64,000 bases of DNA from Winogradskyella helgolandensis (GCF_013404085.1 NZ_JABFHO010000001.1:4105501-4169500), one strand, 5' to 3'. Shown: positions 35,486 through 45,307, counted from the first letter of the stretch. Notes: a model not told the origin generated them from the sequence alone. Numbers and translations are program-made.

Positions 35486-36460
35486 ATGAAGCTCTTAATC
35501 AATATCATATTAATCTTATTTTGTATTACTATTCACTCTCAAAATTACAAATTGATTGATGAAACAGTAAAAAACTACCCTAAGTTCAATTCTATTGATG
35601 AATTGGCGTCGCGTGTCAATAATGATTTTAATACTGATACTGAAAAAGTCAGGGCTTTTTTCACGTGGACAACTCAAAATATTTCATATGATTTAACTAA
35701 ATACTATGCCGTTAGAGCTCCACAATTAGTTATACGTTTTGACTCCGAGATGATTAATAAGTCCATAGCCAATCAGAACAGAGAAAACTTAGCAAAAGAA
35801 ATTTTCGAAAATAGGAAAGCATTATGTTTTGGTTATAGCTCCCTCTTTACTGAACTCTGTTTAAAATCAAATATAGAAGTTAAAACCGTTAACGGTATTA
35901 CTAAGAATTCTGTCAATTATATCAATACTTCAAATTATACTAAAAATCATTCATGGAACGTCGTTAAAATCGATAATCAATGGAAGCTCATAGATCTAAC
36001 TTTCGCAGCTGGATACGAAGACCTTATTACTGGAGAATGGGTTATAAAATTAAATGACTTTTACTTCTTTACAAATCCTGAGAAATTTATATTATCGCAT
36101 TTACCAGCCCAACCTAAATTTCAATTGATTTCAGATCCCGTAAGTATTAAATCTTTCTTTAAACGACCTATATTTTATAGTAAATATTTTGTGAGTGGCT
36201 TACAACTTTCTAACCATCAAACAGGACTTCTTACGGTATCGAAAGAGGATAAAAAGATTAGTGTATCATTTGAATCAAAAAAACTGAAAGGTAGTATTTA
36301 TTACAAATTTAATAACGAGGCAACCCTTAAAAAACTTAGAGTTCAAAAAACTGATATTGACAATTATGCCGCTATTATTAAGTGTAAGTCTGATGCATCT
36401 CGCACCCTAAGTTTTTATTCTGAAAATGAAAAAATTTTAGATTTTAAAATTAAAAACTAA
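35486..36460 (+). CDS. Secreted transglutaminase-like protein
   Basis: 324 residues with signal peptide (1-18, ending ITIHSQ). Transglutaminase-core triad is visible: Cys in 'KALCFGYSSLFTELC', His in 'NHSWNVVKI', Asp in 'WKLIDLTFA'. About 45% similar by eye to the protein encoded two genes on. Possibly a periplasmic cysteine protease or transglutaminase. Converges with, and overlaps by 4 bp, a DUF1801 gene. Confidence 0.85.
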   Translation: MKLLINIILILFCITIHSQNYKLIDETVKNYPKFNSIDELASRVNNDFNTDTEKVRAFFTWTTQNISYDLTKYYAVRAPQLVIRFDSEMINKSIANQNRENLAKEIFENRKALCFGYSSLFTELCLKSNIEVKTVNGITKNSVNYINTSNYTKNHSWNVVKIDNQWKLIDLTFAAGYEDLITGEWVIKLNDFYFFTNPEKFILSHLPAQPKFQLISDPVSIKSFFKRPIFYSKYFVSGLQLSNHQTGLLTVSKEDKKISVSFESKKLKGSIYYKFNNEATLKKLRVQKTDIDNYAAIIKCKSDASRTLSFYSENEKILDFKIKN

Positions 36461-36825
36461 CCTTTTTTATAAAAGCCTTTCTCCTTCAGTCCTTCGACTT
36501 CTTTTAGGATTGAAATGAAAATGGCATCATCAATATCATCTAGCGTTTTGTAGCGTAATGATTTTACAACTTTCCGTTTTTCACTTACCAAATAAGCATC
36601 CCATTGTTTTGATAAATGTGCGGAATGCCAAAAGCCAACATCTACATAATCTTTACTTTTATTGAGATAGCAGATTGGTCGCTTATCTATGTAATAGCAT
36701 GGCATTCTCCATTTGTATAATAAATCGGCTTCTGGCAAGGTATGCTCAACCAAGACTTGCAAATGCATAAATATGGATTTGAAAGGTTCTGGTTGTTTTA
36801 GGATGTGGGCTTCGGCTGGATTCAA
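36457..36825 (-). CDS. DUF1801 (YdhG-like) protein
   Basis: 122 residues: 'KSIFMHLQVLVEHTLPEADLLYKWRMPCYYIDKRPICYLNKSKDYVDVGFWH' fits the YdhG/DUF1801 fold. Its function is not established in the family. It is inserted, on the opposite strand, between two paralogous transglutaminase genes. Confidence 0.82.
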   Translation of the reverse strand: MNPAEAHILKQPEPFKSIFMHLQVLVEHTLPEADLLYKWRMPCYYIDKRPICYLNKSKDYVDVGFWHSAHLSKQWDAYLVSEKRKVVKSLRYKTLDDIDDAIFISILKEVEGLKEKGFYKKG

Positions 36826-36856
36826 AAACGGAATAATTTTTGTCTAATTTAGCAAT

Positions 36857-37828
36857 ATGAAACGACTTTTTATAATAATCACACTACTATCAATTCAAAT
36901 TATGTCTTCTCAGAGTTATAGTGGAATAGATTCTACAGTCGCCACATATCCTAAAAAATTTAAATCCATTGAACAATTTGCCAATAGAATTGAACATGAT
37001 TTTGAAACTGATATTGAAAAAACCAGAGCAGCATATTTTTGGATAGCAAATCATATCACATATGATTATAAAACATTTCGAAAAAATAAAAAGAATAAAA
37101 AAATACGTTCAAAATCCAAAGCAGATTATGAAGCAAAGCTTCAAATCTACAACCGTAAATTAGCTCAGAAAACACTACGAAAAAGATCAGCAGTGTGTGA
37201 AGGTTATTCAAGGTTACTAACAGAAGTTTTAAAAGATTTAAATATTATTTCTGTGGTTGTTACAGGCTATGCTAAAACATACGTCCAAGAAATTGGAAGG
37301 AAGAGAAACAATTCAAATCATGCATGGAACGCCGTAAAATTAGATAACAAATGGTATCTCATAGACGCAACTTGGTCAACCGGAAACAGTATTTATAATT
37401 CTGAATTCTTCAATTTCTCTGATACTTATTTTATGATTGACCCAGACAACTTAATACTAACGCATTTCCCAGACGATGAGCAATGGCAATTGCTAGAAAA
37501 ACCTATATCTAAAATTGACTATTTCAACTTTCCTATATTCTACAGTGCTTACCATACATCAGAATTAAAATTAAATACCAAAACCAATGGATACATCACC
37601 ACAAAAACAGATTCAGTAATTCAATTAGACTTCTCTAGTATTAATAAAGACAAAACTTATTATTACTCTTATGATAACTCAGGTCATTCTGGTACATTAA
37701 AATTCAAATATCAAAATGGAAACTTCACTACTCTTATTCCCTATAAAGATAAGCGAAGAAGAAATTTAGTTATTAGTGATGGGCAGTTAGCTTTGATGAA
37801 ATTTAAAATTAAATTAATCACACCTTAG
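36857..37828 (+). CDS. Secreted transglutaminase-like protein, second copy
   Basis: 323 residues, signal peptide 1-18 (IQIMSSQ). Triad: Cys in 'SAVCEGYSRLLTEVL', His in 'NHAWNAVKL', Asp in 'WYLIDATWS'. Paralog of the gene at 35486 with the same opening 'IDSTVATYPKKFKSIEQFANRIEHDFETD'. Likely a duplication interrupted by the DUF1801 gene. Confidence 0.85.
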   Translation: MKRLFIIITLLSIQIMSSQSYSGIDSTVATYPKKFKSIEQFANRIEHDFETDIEKTRAAYFWIANHITYDYKTFRKNKKNKKIRSKSKADYEAKLQIYNRKLAQKTLRKRSAVCEGYSRLLTEVLKDLNIISVVVTGYAKTYVQEIGRKRNNSNHAWNAVKLDNKWYLIDATWSTGNSIYNSEFFNFSDTYFMIDPDNLILTHFPDDEQWQLLEKPISKIDYFNFPIFYSAYHTSELKLNTKTNGYITTKTDSVIQLDFSSINKDKTYYYSYDNSGHSGTLKFKYQNGNFTTLIPYKDKRRRNLVISDGQLALMKFKIKLITP

Positions 37829-37953
37829 TCACTCACAAAGACGACCGTCTTTACAAATTAATAGTAATACCCTAAATCACAAGTATTAGGCCAAATGATG
37901 TACCATATTAAAGTTCAAGATTCAATTCAGAAGATCCCTATGCTCTCTGGCTT

Positions 37954-40500
37954 TTATCCACATTTAGAATACCCACAACTTTTACACTTCAAACAACCTT
38001 CTTCAAAAATTAAACCTTCTGGATCATTACAGTTGGAGCATTTTTTATCCAAAGCTTCTGTTCCTTCTGGCACAAAACGTTTTAAGGCTCTTGCCACACC
38101 ATTTTTCCACGTGTTGATGTGATCGTCGTATAAATTTAAATTCTGAATTAAATCTACCACATAAGGTATTGGCATACCGTGACGTAACACCCCTGAAATC
38201 AATTTCGCATAGTTCCAAAATTCTTTATCGAACGAGCGAGATAAGCCTTCAATCGTAATTTTATAACCTTCATTATCTATATACTGAAAATCGTAACGGG
38301 ACAAACCATCTTCATTTCGCTGCTTAATGACCCAACCGTTCTCAACCCATTCTGGTAAATTGAACGCGTCTTTCATTTGGCCTGTAAAAATTTCATACGG
38401 TCGTCCTTCCACTAAACCGATGACGGCTAACCATTTTTCGGATTCATTATGAAAACGTACAATTTCTGCCTCAATTTTATCTGGTCGTTTGGCGATTAAT
38501 GTTTCTGTAGATGTTATTGTTTCTTCTTTTGTTTTCTCGTCGGTTGATACTAAAATTCCACTTCTGGAACCATCTCTATACACCGTAATCCCTTTTAATC
38601 CTTTTTGCCAAGAATCCACATAAATATCACCTACCAAGTCTACCGTAACATCTTTAGCCAAGTTGATCGTAGAGCTAATGGAATGCGTTGTATATTTTTG
38701 AACCAAAGCTTGCAGTTCTACACGCTTTTTCCAATCTATTTCTGGTGCTGTTGCTCCGGCATAAGGGCTTTCTGCTATTTCGGTTTTACCTGTAATGTTC
38801 ATCCAAGTTTCATACTTTTTGTGATACACGGTAAACTCTTCGAAGGCATCGCCTAAATCATCTACAAAATCTACTTTAGAGTTTTCGTCATTGGTATTCA
38901 CTTTTCGTCGTCTTACGTAAGACAATAAGAAAACAGGCTCAATTCCAGATGATACTTGTGCTAACATACTCAACGACCCAGTTGGGGCAACGGTACTTAT
39001 GGATATATTTCTTCGACCATGTTCCATCATTCTTTCGTAAGTTTCAGGAAATTCTTTAGCCATCATTTGTACAAATTCTGAGGTGTCTTCAATATTTCTA
39101 TTAAACACTTCAAACTGACCTCTTGTAATCGCCATATCAATACTACTATCAAACTCGGCAGTCATTTTTGTTTTCATTATATCATCAACAACAGCTAAAG
39201 CATCGTCAGTATCAATCTTAATTCCTAAAGCGGCAACAGCATCAGCTAAAGCTGTAAATCCTAAACCTGTACGTCTTCCTTTTTTACCAGTTTCAGCTAG
39301 TAAATTCCATATATCTTTTTCTGTTCTTTTAATGGCATCTGGTTCTGGATCGGCATTTATTTTAGCTAAAATACGTTTTACGGCTTCCAGTTCTAAATCG
39401 ACTAAATCGTCCATAAGACGTTGGGTTTCATAAACCACTTCGTAGAATTTTTCAAAGTTGAATTTGGCTTTCTTCGTAAATGGAGCCTCAACAAAACTGA
39501 ATAAATTCACCGCAATCAATCGGCAACTATCACCACCTTGCATCGCAATTTCCGAACATGGATTGGTAGAACTATTCTTAAACTCAGGATAAACCGAAGA
39601 TGTGGAATAGTGATGTTGTCTATCCCAAAAAATCAAACCAGGTTCTGCGGAATTATGAGCACAGGTAATAATTTTTCCCCAAAGATCTTTGGCATCTATT
39701 TCCTTAGTATATTTTGGTGATTTACTTTCAATTGGCCATTGTAATGTGAATTTAGTATCATTAACTACTGCTTGCATAAATTCGTCCGACAACCGAATTG
39801 AAATATTGGCTCCTGTAATCTTAGATAGATCTTGTTTTACGGTAATAAAATCCTCGATATCTGGATGTTTTACGTCCATTGTTAACATTAAAGCACCGCG
39901 TCTTCCGTTTTGCGCGACTTCTCTTGTGGTATTAGAAAAACGATTCATAAACGACACTGCGCCTGTTGTAGAACCCGCTGCATTAGACACTAAGGCATCT
40001 TTTGGACGCAGTTCGGATAAGTCCACTCCTACTCCACAACGTCTTTTAAATAATTGTGCTAATTGCTCATCGGTATAACAAACACCACCATAAGAATCTA
40101 TAACCGAAGGCACCACAATACAATTTGATAAGGACGCAATTACCTGGTCGTTGCCCAAACCAAACATAACACTCCCTTGCGGAATTACATATTTAAATTC
40201 TTTAAAAAGTTCGTAAATTTTAGTATCAGTTAATGGTTTTCTGATTTTTCCGTAATTAGATAAGTGTTCTGAAATGGTATCTGTAAGTGCGTATTTATTT
40301 TCAATCCTACCAAATTCTTTAGCCATCCTAAAGTGCATGTCGTCTGGTGATTTTTCTAAAAAATTACCATGCTTATCTTTTAAACAATACTTGTTAATCC
40401 AAGTGGTTGCGGCAAGTTCATCGTTGTTAAAATAGTTTAGACATTCTTTTAAAACTTCAGTATAAGTAAATGATTTTGAAGAGGAAAGCGTTTGATTCAT
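37954..40500 (-). CDS. nrdJ: Adenosylcobalamin-dependent (class II) ribonucleotide reductase
   Basis: 848 residues. Shows the active-site cysteine regions 'SLSNCIVVPSVIDSYGGVCYTDEQLAQL', 'NPCSEIAMQGGDSCRLIAVNLFSF', and the finger-loop segment 'SISTVAPTGSLSMLAQVSSGIEPVF'. The C-terminal zinc-ribbon cysteines (KCSNCNDPEG ... CLKCKSCGYSKCG) re-reduce the active site. It makes deoxyribonucleotides without oxygen, so the organism depends on B12. No cobalamin riboswitch is evident in the 270 bp upstream. Confidence 0.93.
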   Translation of the reverse strand: MNQTLSSSKSFTYTEVLKECLNYFNNDELAATTWINKYCLKDKHGNFLEKSPDDMHFRMAKEFGRIENKYALTDTISEHLSNYGKIRKPLTDTKIYELFKEFKYVIPQGSVMFGLGNDQVIASLSNCIVVPSVIDSYGGVCYTDEQLAQLFKRRCGVGVDLSELRPKDALVSNAAGSTTGAVSFMNRFSNTTREVAQNGRRGALMLTMDVKHPDIEDFITVKQDLSKITGANISIRLSDEFMQAVVNDTKFTLQWPIESKSPKYTKEIDAKDLWGKIITCAHNSAEPGLIFWDRQHHYSTSSVYPEFKNSSTNPCSEIAMQGGDSCRLIAVNLFSFVEAPFTKKAKFNFEKFYEVVYETQRLMDDLVDLELEAVKRILAKINADPEPDAIKRTEKDIWNLLAETGKKGRRTGLGFTALADAVAALGIKIDTDDALAVVDDIMKTKMTAEFDSSIDMAITRGQFEVFNRNIEDTSEFVQMMAKEFPETYERMMEHGRRNISISTVAPTGSLSMLAQVSSGIEPVFLLSYVRRRKVNTNDENSKVDFVDDLGDAFEEFTVYHKKYETWMNITGKTEIAESPYAGATAPEIDWKKRVELQALVQKYTTHSISSTINLAKDVTVDLVGDIYVDSWQKGLKGITVYRDGSRSGILVSTDEKTKEETITSTETLIAKRPDKIEAEIVRFHNESEKWLAVIGLVEGRPYEIFTGQMKDAFNLPEWVENGWVIKQRNEDGLSRYDFQYIDNEGYKITIEGLSRSFDKEFWNYAKLISGVLRHGMPIPYVVDLIQNLNLYDDHINTWKNGVARALKRFVPEGTEALDKKCSNCNDPEGLIFEEGCLKCKSCGYSKCG

Positions 40501-40772
40501 AATGGAAGAGATTTTGAAATATTAATAGGATAGACACAAAGCTACCCAACATAAATCCCAAAAACATGACAAAAATCATACTTGTTAATAAGTCTGAAAG
40601 ATTGTTAATTAATGAAAATGTATCAGTTTTATTTTCTTACAAAATCAATATTATAACTTCTATTTGACTTTATCCAAAACGTATCCTATCGAATAATTAG
40701 AACAACGTTTATTTCTTTTCTAAAGCTATCCTGAAATGTTATGTTCTAAAAGTAAAATAGGTTTTGAAGAAA

Positions 40773-41126
40773 TTAAAAAATTTGTAAAATACCAATTACA
40801 ACGAGGGCAATTCCTATTACAGCTTTAAAAGGCATCAACTTTGCAGATAGCTTTCTCAGACTAGTTTCAAGAGCAGGTACTTTCCAAAACACATGCGTTA
40901 AAAGTAAAATGCCGCCCAATATACTAACGATGTTAAATAACAGTCCGCCCCAAAATTCGAGTATGGCTAAAATGATAAGTGCGAGTCCAATGATGGTATC
41001 AAAAGGAGCTAAAACTCCGGCAATTTTATTAAAAAAATTATGCTCACCATCCCACTTATCAAGGGTTGCAAGACCAAGTAAGATGCCTCCAGAAATATTG
41101 GCTATGGCTAAAAGTAATTCGATCAT
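40773..41126 (-). CDS. Small membrane protein
   Basis: 117 residues with about four TM segments (IANISGGILLGLA, FDTIIGLALIILAILEFWGGLLF, VSILGGILLLTHVF, KAVIGIALVVIGILQIF). The two halves look like an internal duplication (DTIIGLALIILAILE vs KAVIGIALVVIGILQ). Function unknown; common in Flavobacteriia. Confidence 0.75.
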   Translation of the reverse strand: MIELLLAIANISGGILLGLATLDKWDGEHNFFNKIAGVLAPFDTIIGLALIILAILEFWGGLLFNIVSILGGILLLTHVFWKVPALETSLRKLSAKLMPFKAVIGIALVVIGILQIF

Positions 41127-41208
41127 TGTGATTATGTCATTTATATGTTGATTTATAAATTTAACGAAATCTCGAAAATAAACTTGCGCAAACCGAATTA
41201 TTTATTTT

Positions 41209-41232
41209 ACTTTGTATTTCAAAGTACTTTAA
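41209..41232 (+). promoter_or_regulatory. Predicted operator of the winged-helix regulator, copy 1
   Basis: 24-bp element ACTTTG-TATTTC-AAAGTACTTTAA, ending 1 bp before the start of the membrane protein gene. The same element with two changes lies before the gene at 42453; the HTH gene lies between. Contains nested palindromes (CTTTG..CAAAG, AAAGTACTTT). Confidence 0.6.
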
Positions 41233-41233
41233 T

Positions 41234-41845
41234 ATGAGCGAAAAAGATTATCTAAAAGACATTAGTGAGATTAAAAATCTTATGAATAAGTCATCTCGAT
41301 TTATTTCGTTGAGTGGGTTGTCTGGAATTCTCGCTGGTATCTATGCTTTAATTGGTGCTGCCATTGCGTATTGGTTAGTGATGACTTATAGTGGAGGCAC
41401 CCTATTTATATTCCATGGTTGGGTATTTTGGACCTGCATGTTTGTGCTTACGATGATTGCGTTATTAAGTGCGGTTACAGGTATTATCCTTACCACTAGA
41501 AAAGCAAAAAAGACAGGCGAAAAAATTTGGGATAATTCTTCTAAACGCTTATTATTTAATTTTTTAGTTCCATTAGCCGTTGGTGGTATTTACTGCCTGA
41601 TTATTTTAAGCCAAGGGCGTTATGGTCAAACAGGTGGCTTAATGTTAATCTTTTATGGCTTAGCTTTGGTGAGTGCTTCCAAATATAGTATTGGAGACAT
41701 TCAATATTTAGGGTATATTCAAATTATATTAGGCTTAATAGCGAGTTATTATCCTGGGTATGGGTTCTGGCTATGGATGATTGGATTTGGTATTATGCAT
41801 ATTGTTTATGGGACTTGGATGCATTTTAAATATGATGTGAAGTAA
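41234..41845 (+). CDS. Integral membrane protein
   Basis: 203 residues. Soluble N-terminus (SEKDYLKDISEIKNLMNKSSRF), then about six TM segments. Resembles the uncharacterised membrane proteins that accompany PadR/MarR-like winged-helix regulators in Bacteroidota. The shared upstream 24-bp element suggests co-regulation with the DUF4173-like gene at 42453. Confidence 0.78.
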   Translation: MSEKDYLKDISEIKNLMNKSSRFISLSGLSGILAGIYALIGAAIAYWLVMTYSGGTLFIFHGWVFWTCMFVLTMIALLSAVTGIILTTRKAKKTGEKIWDNSSKRLLFNFLVPLAVGGIYCLIILSQGRYGQTGGLMLIFYGLALVSASKYSIGDIQYLGYIQIILGLIASYYPGYGFWLWMIGFGIMHIVYGTWMHFKYDVK

Positions 41846-41916
41846 AAAATGTTCTCGCAATGACGCAAAAAGATTACACGGAGATTCGCTGAGAGAAATG
41901 AGAGATAAATAAAAGA

Positions 41917-41943
41917 TTCTCGCGAAGGCGCAAAGGAGCAAAG
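41917..41943. repeat. Dispersed intergenic repeat, second copy
   Basis: TTCTCGCGAAGGCGCAAAGG again, as at 35332, preceded by a weaker relative (TTCTCGCAATGACGCAAAAAG, about 41853). The 238-bp gap around it holds no gene. Confidence 0.6.
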
Positions 41944-42022
41944 AAAAAATTACAGAGAGATTGAAAAGTAATCATGGAATTGACTAAATACCACAATAAC
42001 CTATTACCTTAATTTCTCAATA

Positions 42023-42078
42023 GAACACCGAACATTGAACACTGAACACTGAACACTGAACACTGAACACTGAACACT
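42023..42078. repeat. Heptamer tandem repeat GAACACT, eight units
   Basis: Two diverged units (GAACACC, GAACATT) followed by six perfect GAACACT units, ending 5 bp before the TTG start of the regulator gene. Slippage here would change spacing to any upstream promoter. Confidence 0.95.
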
Positions 42079-42083
42079 GAAAC

Positions 42084-42377
42084 TTGAGCATAATAACCAA
42101 CATAAATAAACTTTTTGATCATAGAATACGACTCGGCATCATGTCGGTTCTTATGGTAAACGAGTATGCCGATTTTAATATGCTGAAAGAATTGTTAGGG
42201 GCCACAGATGGTAATTTAGCAAGTCATACAAAAGCTTTAGAAAAGGCAGAATACATTTTAGTTGAAAAACAATTTATAGGTCGAAAACCCAACACAAGAT
42301 ATAGTGTTACTAAACTAGGAAAATTAGAATTTAAAAAACATATAGAAGCCCTTGAAAAATTAATAAGCAAAACCTAA
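42084..42377 (+). CDS. Winged-helix transcriptional regulator
   Basis: 97 residues from a TTG start. 'LFDHRIRLGIMSVLMVNEYADFNMLKELLGATDGNLASHTKALEKAEYI' and 'NTRYSVTKLGKLEFKKHIEALEKL' fit the PF13601-type winged-helix family of Bacteroidota. It probably represses its neighbours through the 24-bp elements at 41209 and 42418. Confidence 0.88.
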   Translation: MSIITNINKLFDHRIRLGIMSVLMVNEYADFNMLKELLGATDGNLASHTKALEKAEYILVEKQFIGRKPNTRYSVTKLGKLEFKKHIEALEKLISKT

Positions 42378-42417
42378 CACCTCTATTCCATTTATAAAAT
42401 CTTTTTTTTATACACTC

Positions 42418-42441
42418 ACTTTGAAATTCAAAGTACTTTAA
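42418..42441 (+). promoter_or_regulatory. Predicted operator of the winged-helix regulator, copy 2
   Basis: ACTTTG-AAATTC-AAAGTACTTTAA, 22 of 24 bases identical to the element at 41209, 11 bp before the DUF4173-like start. CTTTGAAATTCAAAG is a perfect palindrome. Confidence 0.62.
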
Positions 42442-42452
42442 AATAATCAATC

Positions 42453-43847
42453 ATGAAAAAACTAATCTTATTTATTGCAGCCCTTTTATTTAGCACCTTT
42501 TTCTACGACCAAACTATCGGACTTAACCTCTTTTTATTCAGTATGCTCACTGTGGTCATACTTTTTATTAATAACAAGTCGCACTTCAAAAATCGGAAAA
42601 CCCAAATCTATACCATAGCCTACCTCATCACAGGACTTACCATCTTTTTTCATAGTTCTACGTTGTCTGTCATTGCAAACTTGGTGGCTTTCTTTACCTT
42701 AATAGGCCATTTATCCGAAACTAAATCGTCTATCTACGTCAATTGGCTTAATGGTTTATACACCACTATCGCAGGTTTCCTTCATCGCAATTTTGCTTCA
42801 GTTGGAGCGAAAAAAAATACTATAGAACAAGAAGAGCTCGTCAAAATAGATTATTTGCATTGGGCTAAGATCATTTTAATTCCAACCATAATCCTCATTA
42901 CTTTTATTGCACTTTACAAAGAAGGAAACCCTGTATTTAGCAACTTAATAGAACAGATAGATTTTGGATTTATAAATATCCAATGGGTATTGGTAGCAGG
43001 TTTAGGTTACTACTTATTCAATAATATTTATGATCCAATTGAGGTCGAACCTGCTACTGAACTCGATTTACAAACCGAAAATAGTTTACATAAAACAGAG
43101 GCGTTTTCTATTCCAAAATTAAAGCAAGAAAATCAACTAGGTGTGATTCTTATCGCGCTTTTAAATGCATTAATTGTCATGTACTTATTAACGGATATCA
43201 CCTTTATAACAACACAACAAGAGATTAAAGCGTCCTTATATTCTGCCCAAGTTCATAATGGTATCAATGCGCTCATTGCCTCTATTGTCATTGCCATCAT
43301 GATTTTACTTTATGTGTTTCGAGGTAACCTTAATTTTTACGAACAAAACGCCTCCTTAAAACGCCTTGCTTTTACTTGGATTATTTTAAATATTCTTTTG
43401 GTACTAAGTATCGTATTTAAAAACAGTCAGTATATCTATTACTTTGGGTTAACCTACAAACGCATTGGTGTCATCGTTTACCTTTTACTTGCCACAATCG
43501 GTTTGGTTACAACACTTCTTAAAATAAACGGAGCAAAAAACAACTGGTATTTATTCCGAATAAACACACAAGCTGCATTTGCAATTCTCATTATTTCTAG
43601 CACAATCAATTGGGATTATCACATTACAAATTACAATTTTAATTATGCCAAATCCATGGATTATAAGTATGTCATTGCATTATCCGATAATAACACCTTG
43701 TTGTTAAATGAGCAGTTAGATAACGAAAACTTAAATGGAGATTCTATTCATCAAATCGAAGAAAAATATCACAACTACGTATACCAATTACGAACTAATA
43801 ATTGGCAAGAATTACGATATGATAATTTTAAAATAGACGCCGAATAA
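42453..43847 (+). CDS. DUF4153/DUF4173-like multi-pass membrane protein
   Basis: 464 residues with about ten TM segments. 'YSAQVHNGINALIASIVIAIMILLYVFRGNLNFY' and 'RIGVIVYLLLATIGLVTTLLKI' fit the DUF4173 group. Heads a run of six tightly packed + strand genes (gaps or overlaps of a few bp up to 46383), so probably one operon controlled by the 24-bp element in front. Confidence 0.8.
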   Translation: MKKLILFIAALLFSTFFYDQTIGLNLFLFSMLTVVILFINNKSHFKNRKTQIYTIAYLITGLTIFFHSSTLSVIANLVAFFTLIGHLSETKSSIYVNWLNGLYTTIAGFLHRNFASVGAKKNTIEQEELVKIDYLHWAKIILIPTIILITFIALYKEGNPVFSNLIEQIDFGFINIQWVLVAGLGYYLFNNIYDPIEVEPATELDLQTENSLHKTEAFSIPKLKQENQLGVILIALLNALIVMYLLTDITFITTQQEIKASLYSAQVHNGINALIASIVIAIMILLYVFRGNLNFYEQNASLKRLAFTWIILNILLVLSIVFKNSQYIYYFGLTYKRIGVIVYLLLATIGLVTTLLKINGAKNNWYLFRINTQAAFAILIISSTINWDYHITNYNFNYAKSMDYKYVIALSDNNTLLLNEQLDNENLNGDSIHQIEEKYHNYVYQLRTNNWQELRYDNFKIDAE

Positions 43848-43848
43848 C

Positions 43849-44181
43849 ATGGCTATTCTAATCTTATTTGTTTCGCTTTTCGCTGGTGGATTAACCCTAA
43901 TTATGGTACGATTAAGTATATCGTGCGTGTTTTGGGCTTCCAAATACCGACATGATAAAATGCGTGTGTTTAAACTCTATTTTCCGTATTACATCATTAG
44001 TTTATTTACACTATCTGTTGCTGCAATTATAGGATTAGACAAGCATATTGCTGCCATTTATTACTTCAGTTTCGTGTTCATCGTATCACTTTTAATTTGG
44101 AAATATGAACTCATTCAAAGCAGAAAAACTCAGCATCAAAACAACAACTATGTAAAATCAAATCATCCCGAATTACCATGA
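43849..44181 (+). CDS. Small membrane protein
   Basis: 110 residues, three TM segments; starts 1 bp after the previous stop and overlaps the next gene by 4 bp. No family recognised. Confidence 0.7.
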   Translation: MAILILFVSLFAGGLTLIMVRLSISCVFWASKYRHDKMRVFKLYFPYYIISLFTLSVAAIIGLDKHIAAIYYFSFVFIVSLLIWKYELIQSRKTQHQNNNYVKSNHPELP

Positions 44182-44696
44182 ACAACCTATTTAAAACTTT
44201 AAAAGCAAAACGCAAGCAATTGATCATTTGGTTGTTTGAACATTCACAACGCATTTACACCAATATGTTTAAAAATCATAAACCTTGGAATATCACAAAA
44301 TCTGATTTATTAAAACTTCCAAAACCTACATTTGGAAGACACTTAGGTGAATTCTTAGATAAAAATAATTTTCAACTTATTCCAAAAGTCGAGCGTCACG
44401 ATTGCTACCATGTGCTTTGTGGATACAGCACAAAAGTTGAAGATGAAATTGCGTTGCAATGCCTTTGCTATGGCAACGGCAAACGCAGTCCGTATTTGTA
44501 TGGAGCCATCATTCTTGGTGTGGCCATTCTTCCAGATTATTATAAGTATTATCATCATTCTTTCAAAATAGGAAAAGAAGCAAATGCCTTTCATCATTTT
44601 GATTATAGAATGCTTATGCATGTATCCATTTCAGATTTTAGAGCTGCCATTTTTCCAAAACATGACCCATTAAACCTAAAACGCATCGCCGCATGA
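44178..44696 (+). CDS. Coq4-family protein
   Basis: 172 residues. 'RHDCYHVLCGYSTKVEDEIALQCLCYGNG' has the HDxxH-(11)-E metal-binding motif of Coq4-like proteins. Eukaryotic Coq4 acts in ubiquinone biosynthesis; the role of bacterial homologs is less clear. Overlaps both neighbours by 4 bp. Confidence 0.8.
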   Translation: MNNLFKTLKAKRKQLIIWLFEHSQRIYTNMFKNHKPWNITKSDLLKLPKPTFGRHLGEFLDKNNFQLIPKVERHDCYHVLCGYSTKVEDEIALQCLCYGNGKRSPYLYGAIILGVAILPDYYKYYHHSFKIGKEANAFHHFDYRMLMHVSISDFRAAIFPKHDPLNLKRIAA

Positions 44697-45307
44697 AAAC
44701 ATTTAAAATCTTAATATTAATAGGAATCTGCATAGTTTTTGGTGTGTTCATCACCTTTCATTGGGTGAGTTTTAAAGCTAAAGGATTGACTTACGACGCT
44801 ATTGATACTATCCCTAAAAACAACGTCGGACTCGTACTAGGAGCAAGTAAATTGGCACCAAGTGGCAACATCAACTTATTCTACAAACACCGAGTAGATG
44901 CTGCGGTTGCACTTTACAAAGCCGGAAAAATAGATTACATCTTGGTCAGTGGAGATAATGGTAGAAAAGACTATGACGAACCTACAGATTTTAAAAATGA
45001 TTTAATCGCCAAAGGGATTCCTGCAGAGTGTATATTTTTAGATTATGCAGGCTTTAGAACTTTAGATTCTATTGTAAGAGCTAAGGAAATATTTGGTCAA
45101 AATGCGATTACTATTATCTCGCAGAAGTTCCATAACCAGCGCGCCATTTATATCGCTCAACATTATGGTATTGACGCTATAGCTTACAATGCCAAAGATG
45201 TTTACAAAATACCACCACGCGAATATTTAGCACGAACTAAAGCACGTTTAGATTTACTCTTTAATGTTACACCTAAATTTTTAGGAGATAAAATTGCTAT
45301 TAAATAA
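44693..45307 (+). CDS. SanA/YdcF-family (DUF218) envelope protein
   Basis: 204 residues, one N-terminal TM (7-25). 'VGLVLGASKLAPSGNINLFYKHRVDAAVALYKAGKIDYILVSGDNG' and 'ITIISQKFHNQRAIYIAQHYGIDAIAYNA' are the DUF218 hallmarks. E. coli SanA is linked to envelope permeability and vancomycin sensitivity; the same role here is inference. Confidence 0.87.
   Translation: MKTFKILILIGICIVFGVFITFHWVSFKAKGLTYDAIDTIPKNNVGLVLGASKLAPSGNINLFYKHRVDAAVALYKAGKIDYILVSGDNGRKDYDEPTDFKNDLIAKGIPAECIFLDYAGFRTLDSIVRAKEIFGQNAITIISQKFHNQRAIYIAQHYGIDAIAYNAKDVYKIPPREYLARTKARLDLLFNVTPKFLGDKIAIK

Noticed and set aside
39689..40078. Plus-strand frame of 129 codons
   Set aside because: Antisense shadow inside the ribonucleotide reductase gene.
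40501..40772. Cobalamin riboswitch before the class II ribonucleotide reductase
   Set aside because: No B12-box-like conserved sequence or suitable long fold was recognised in the upstream gap.
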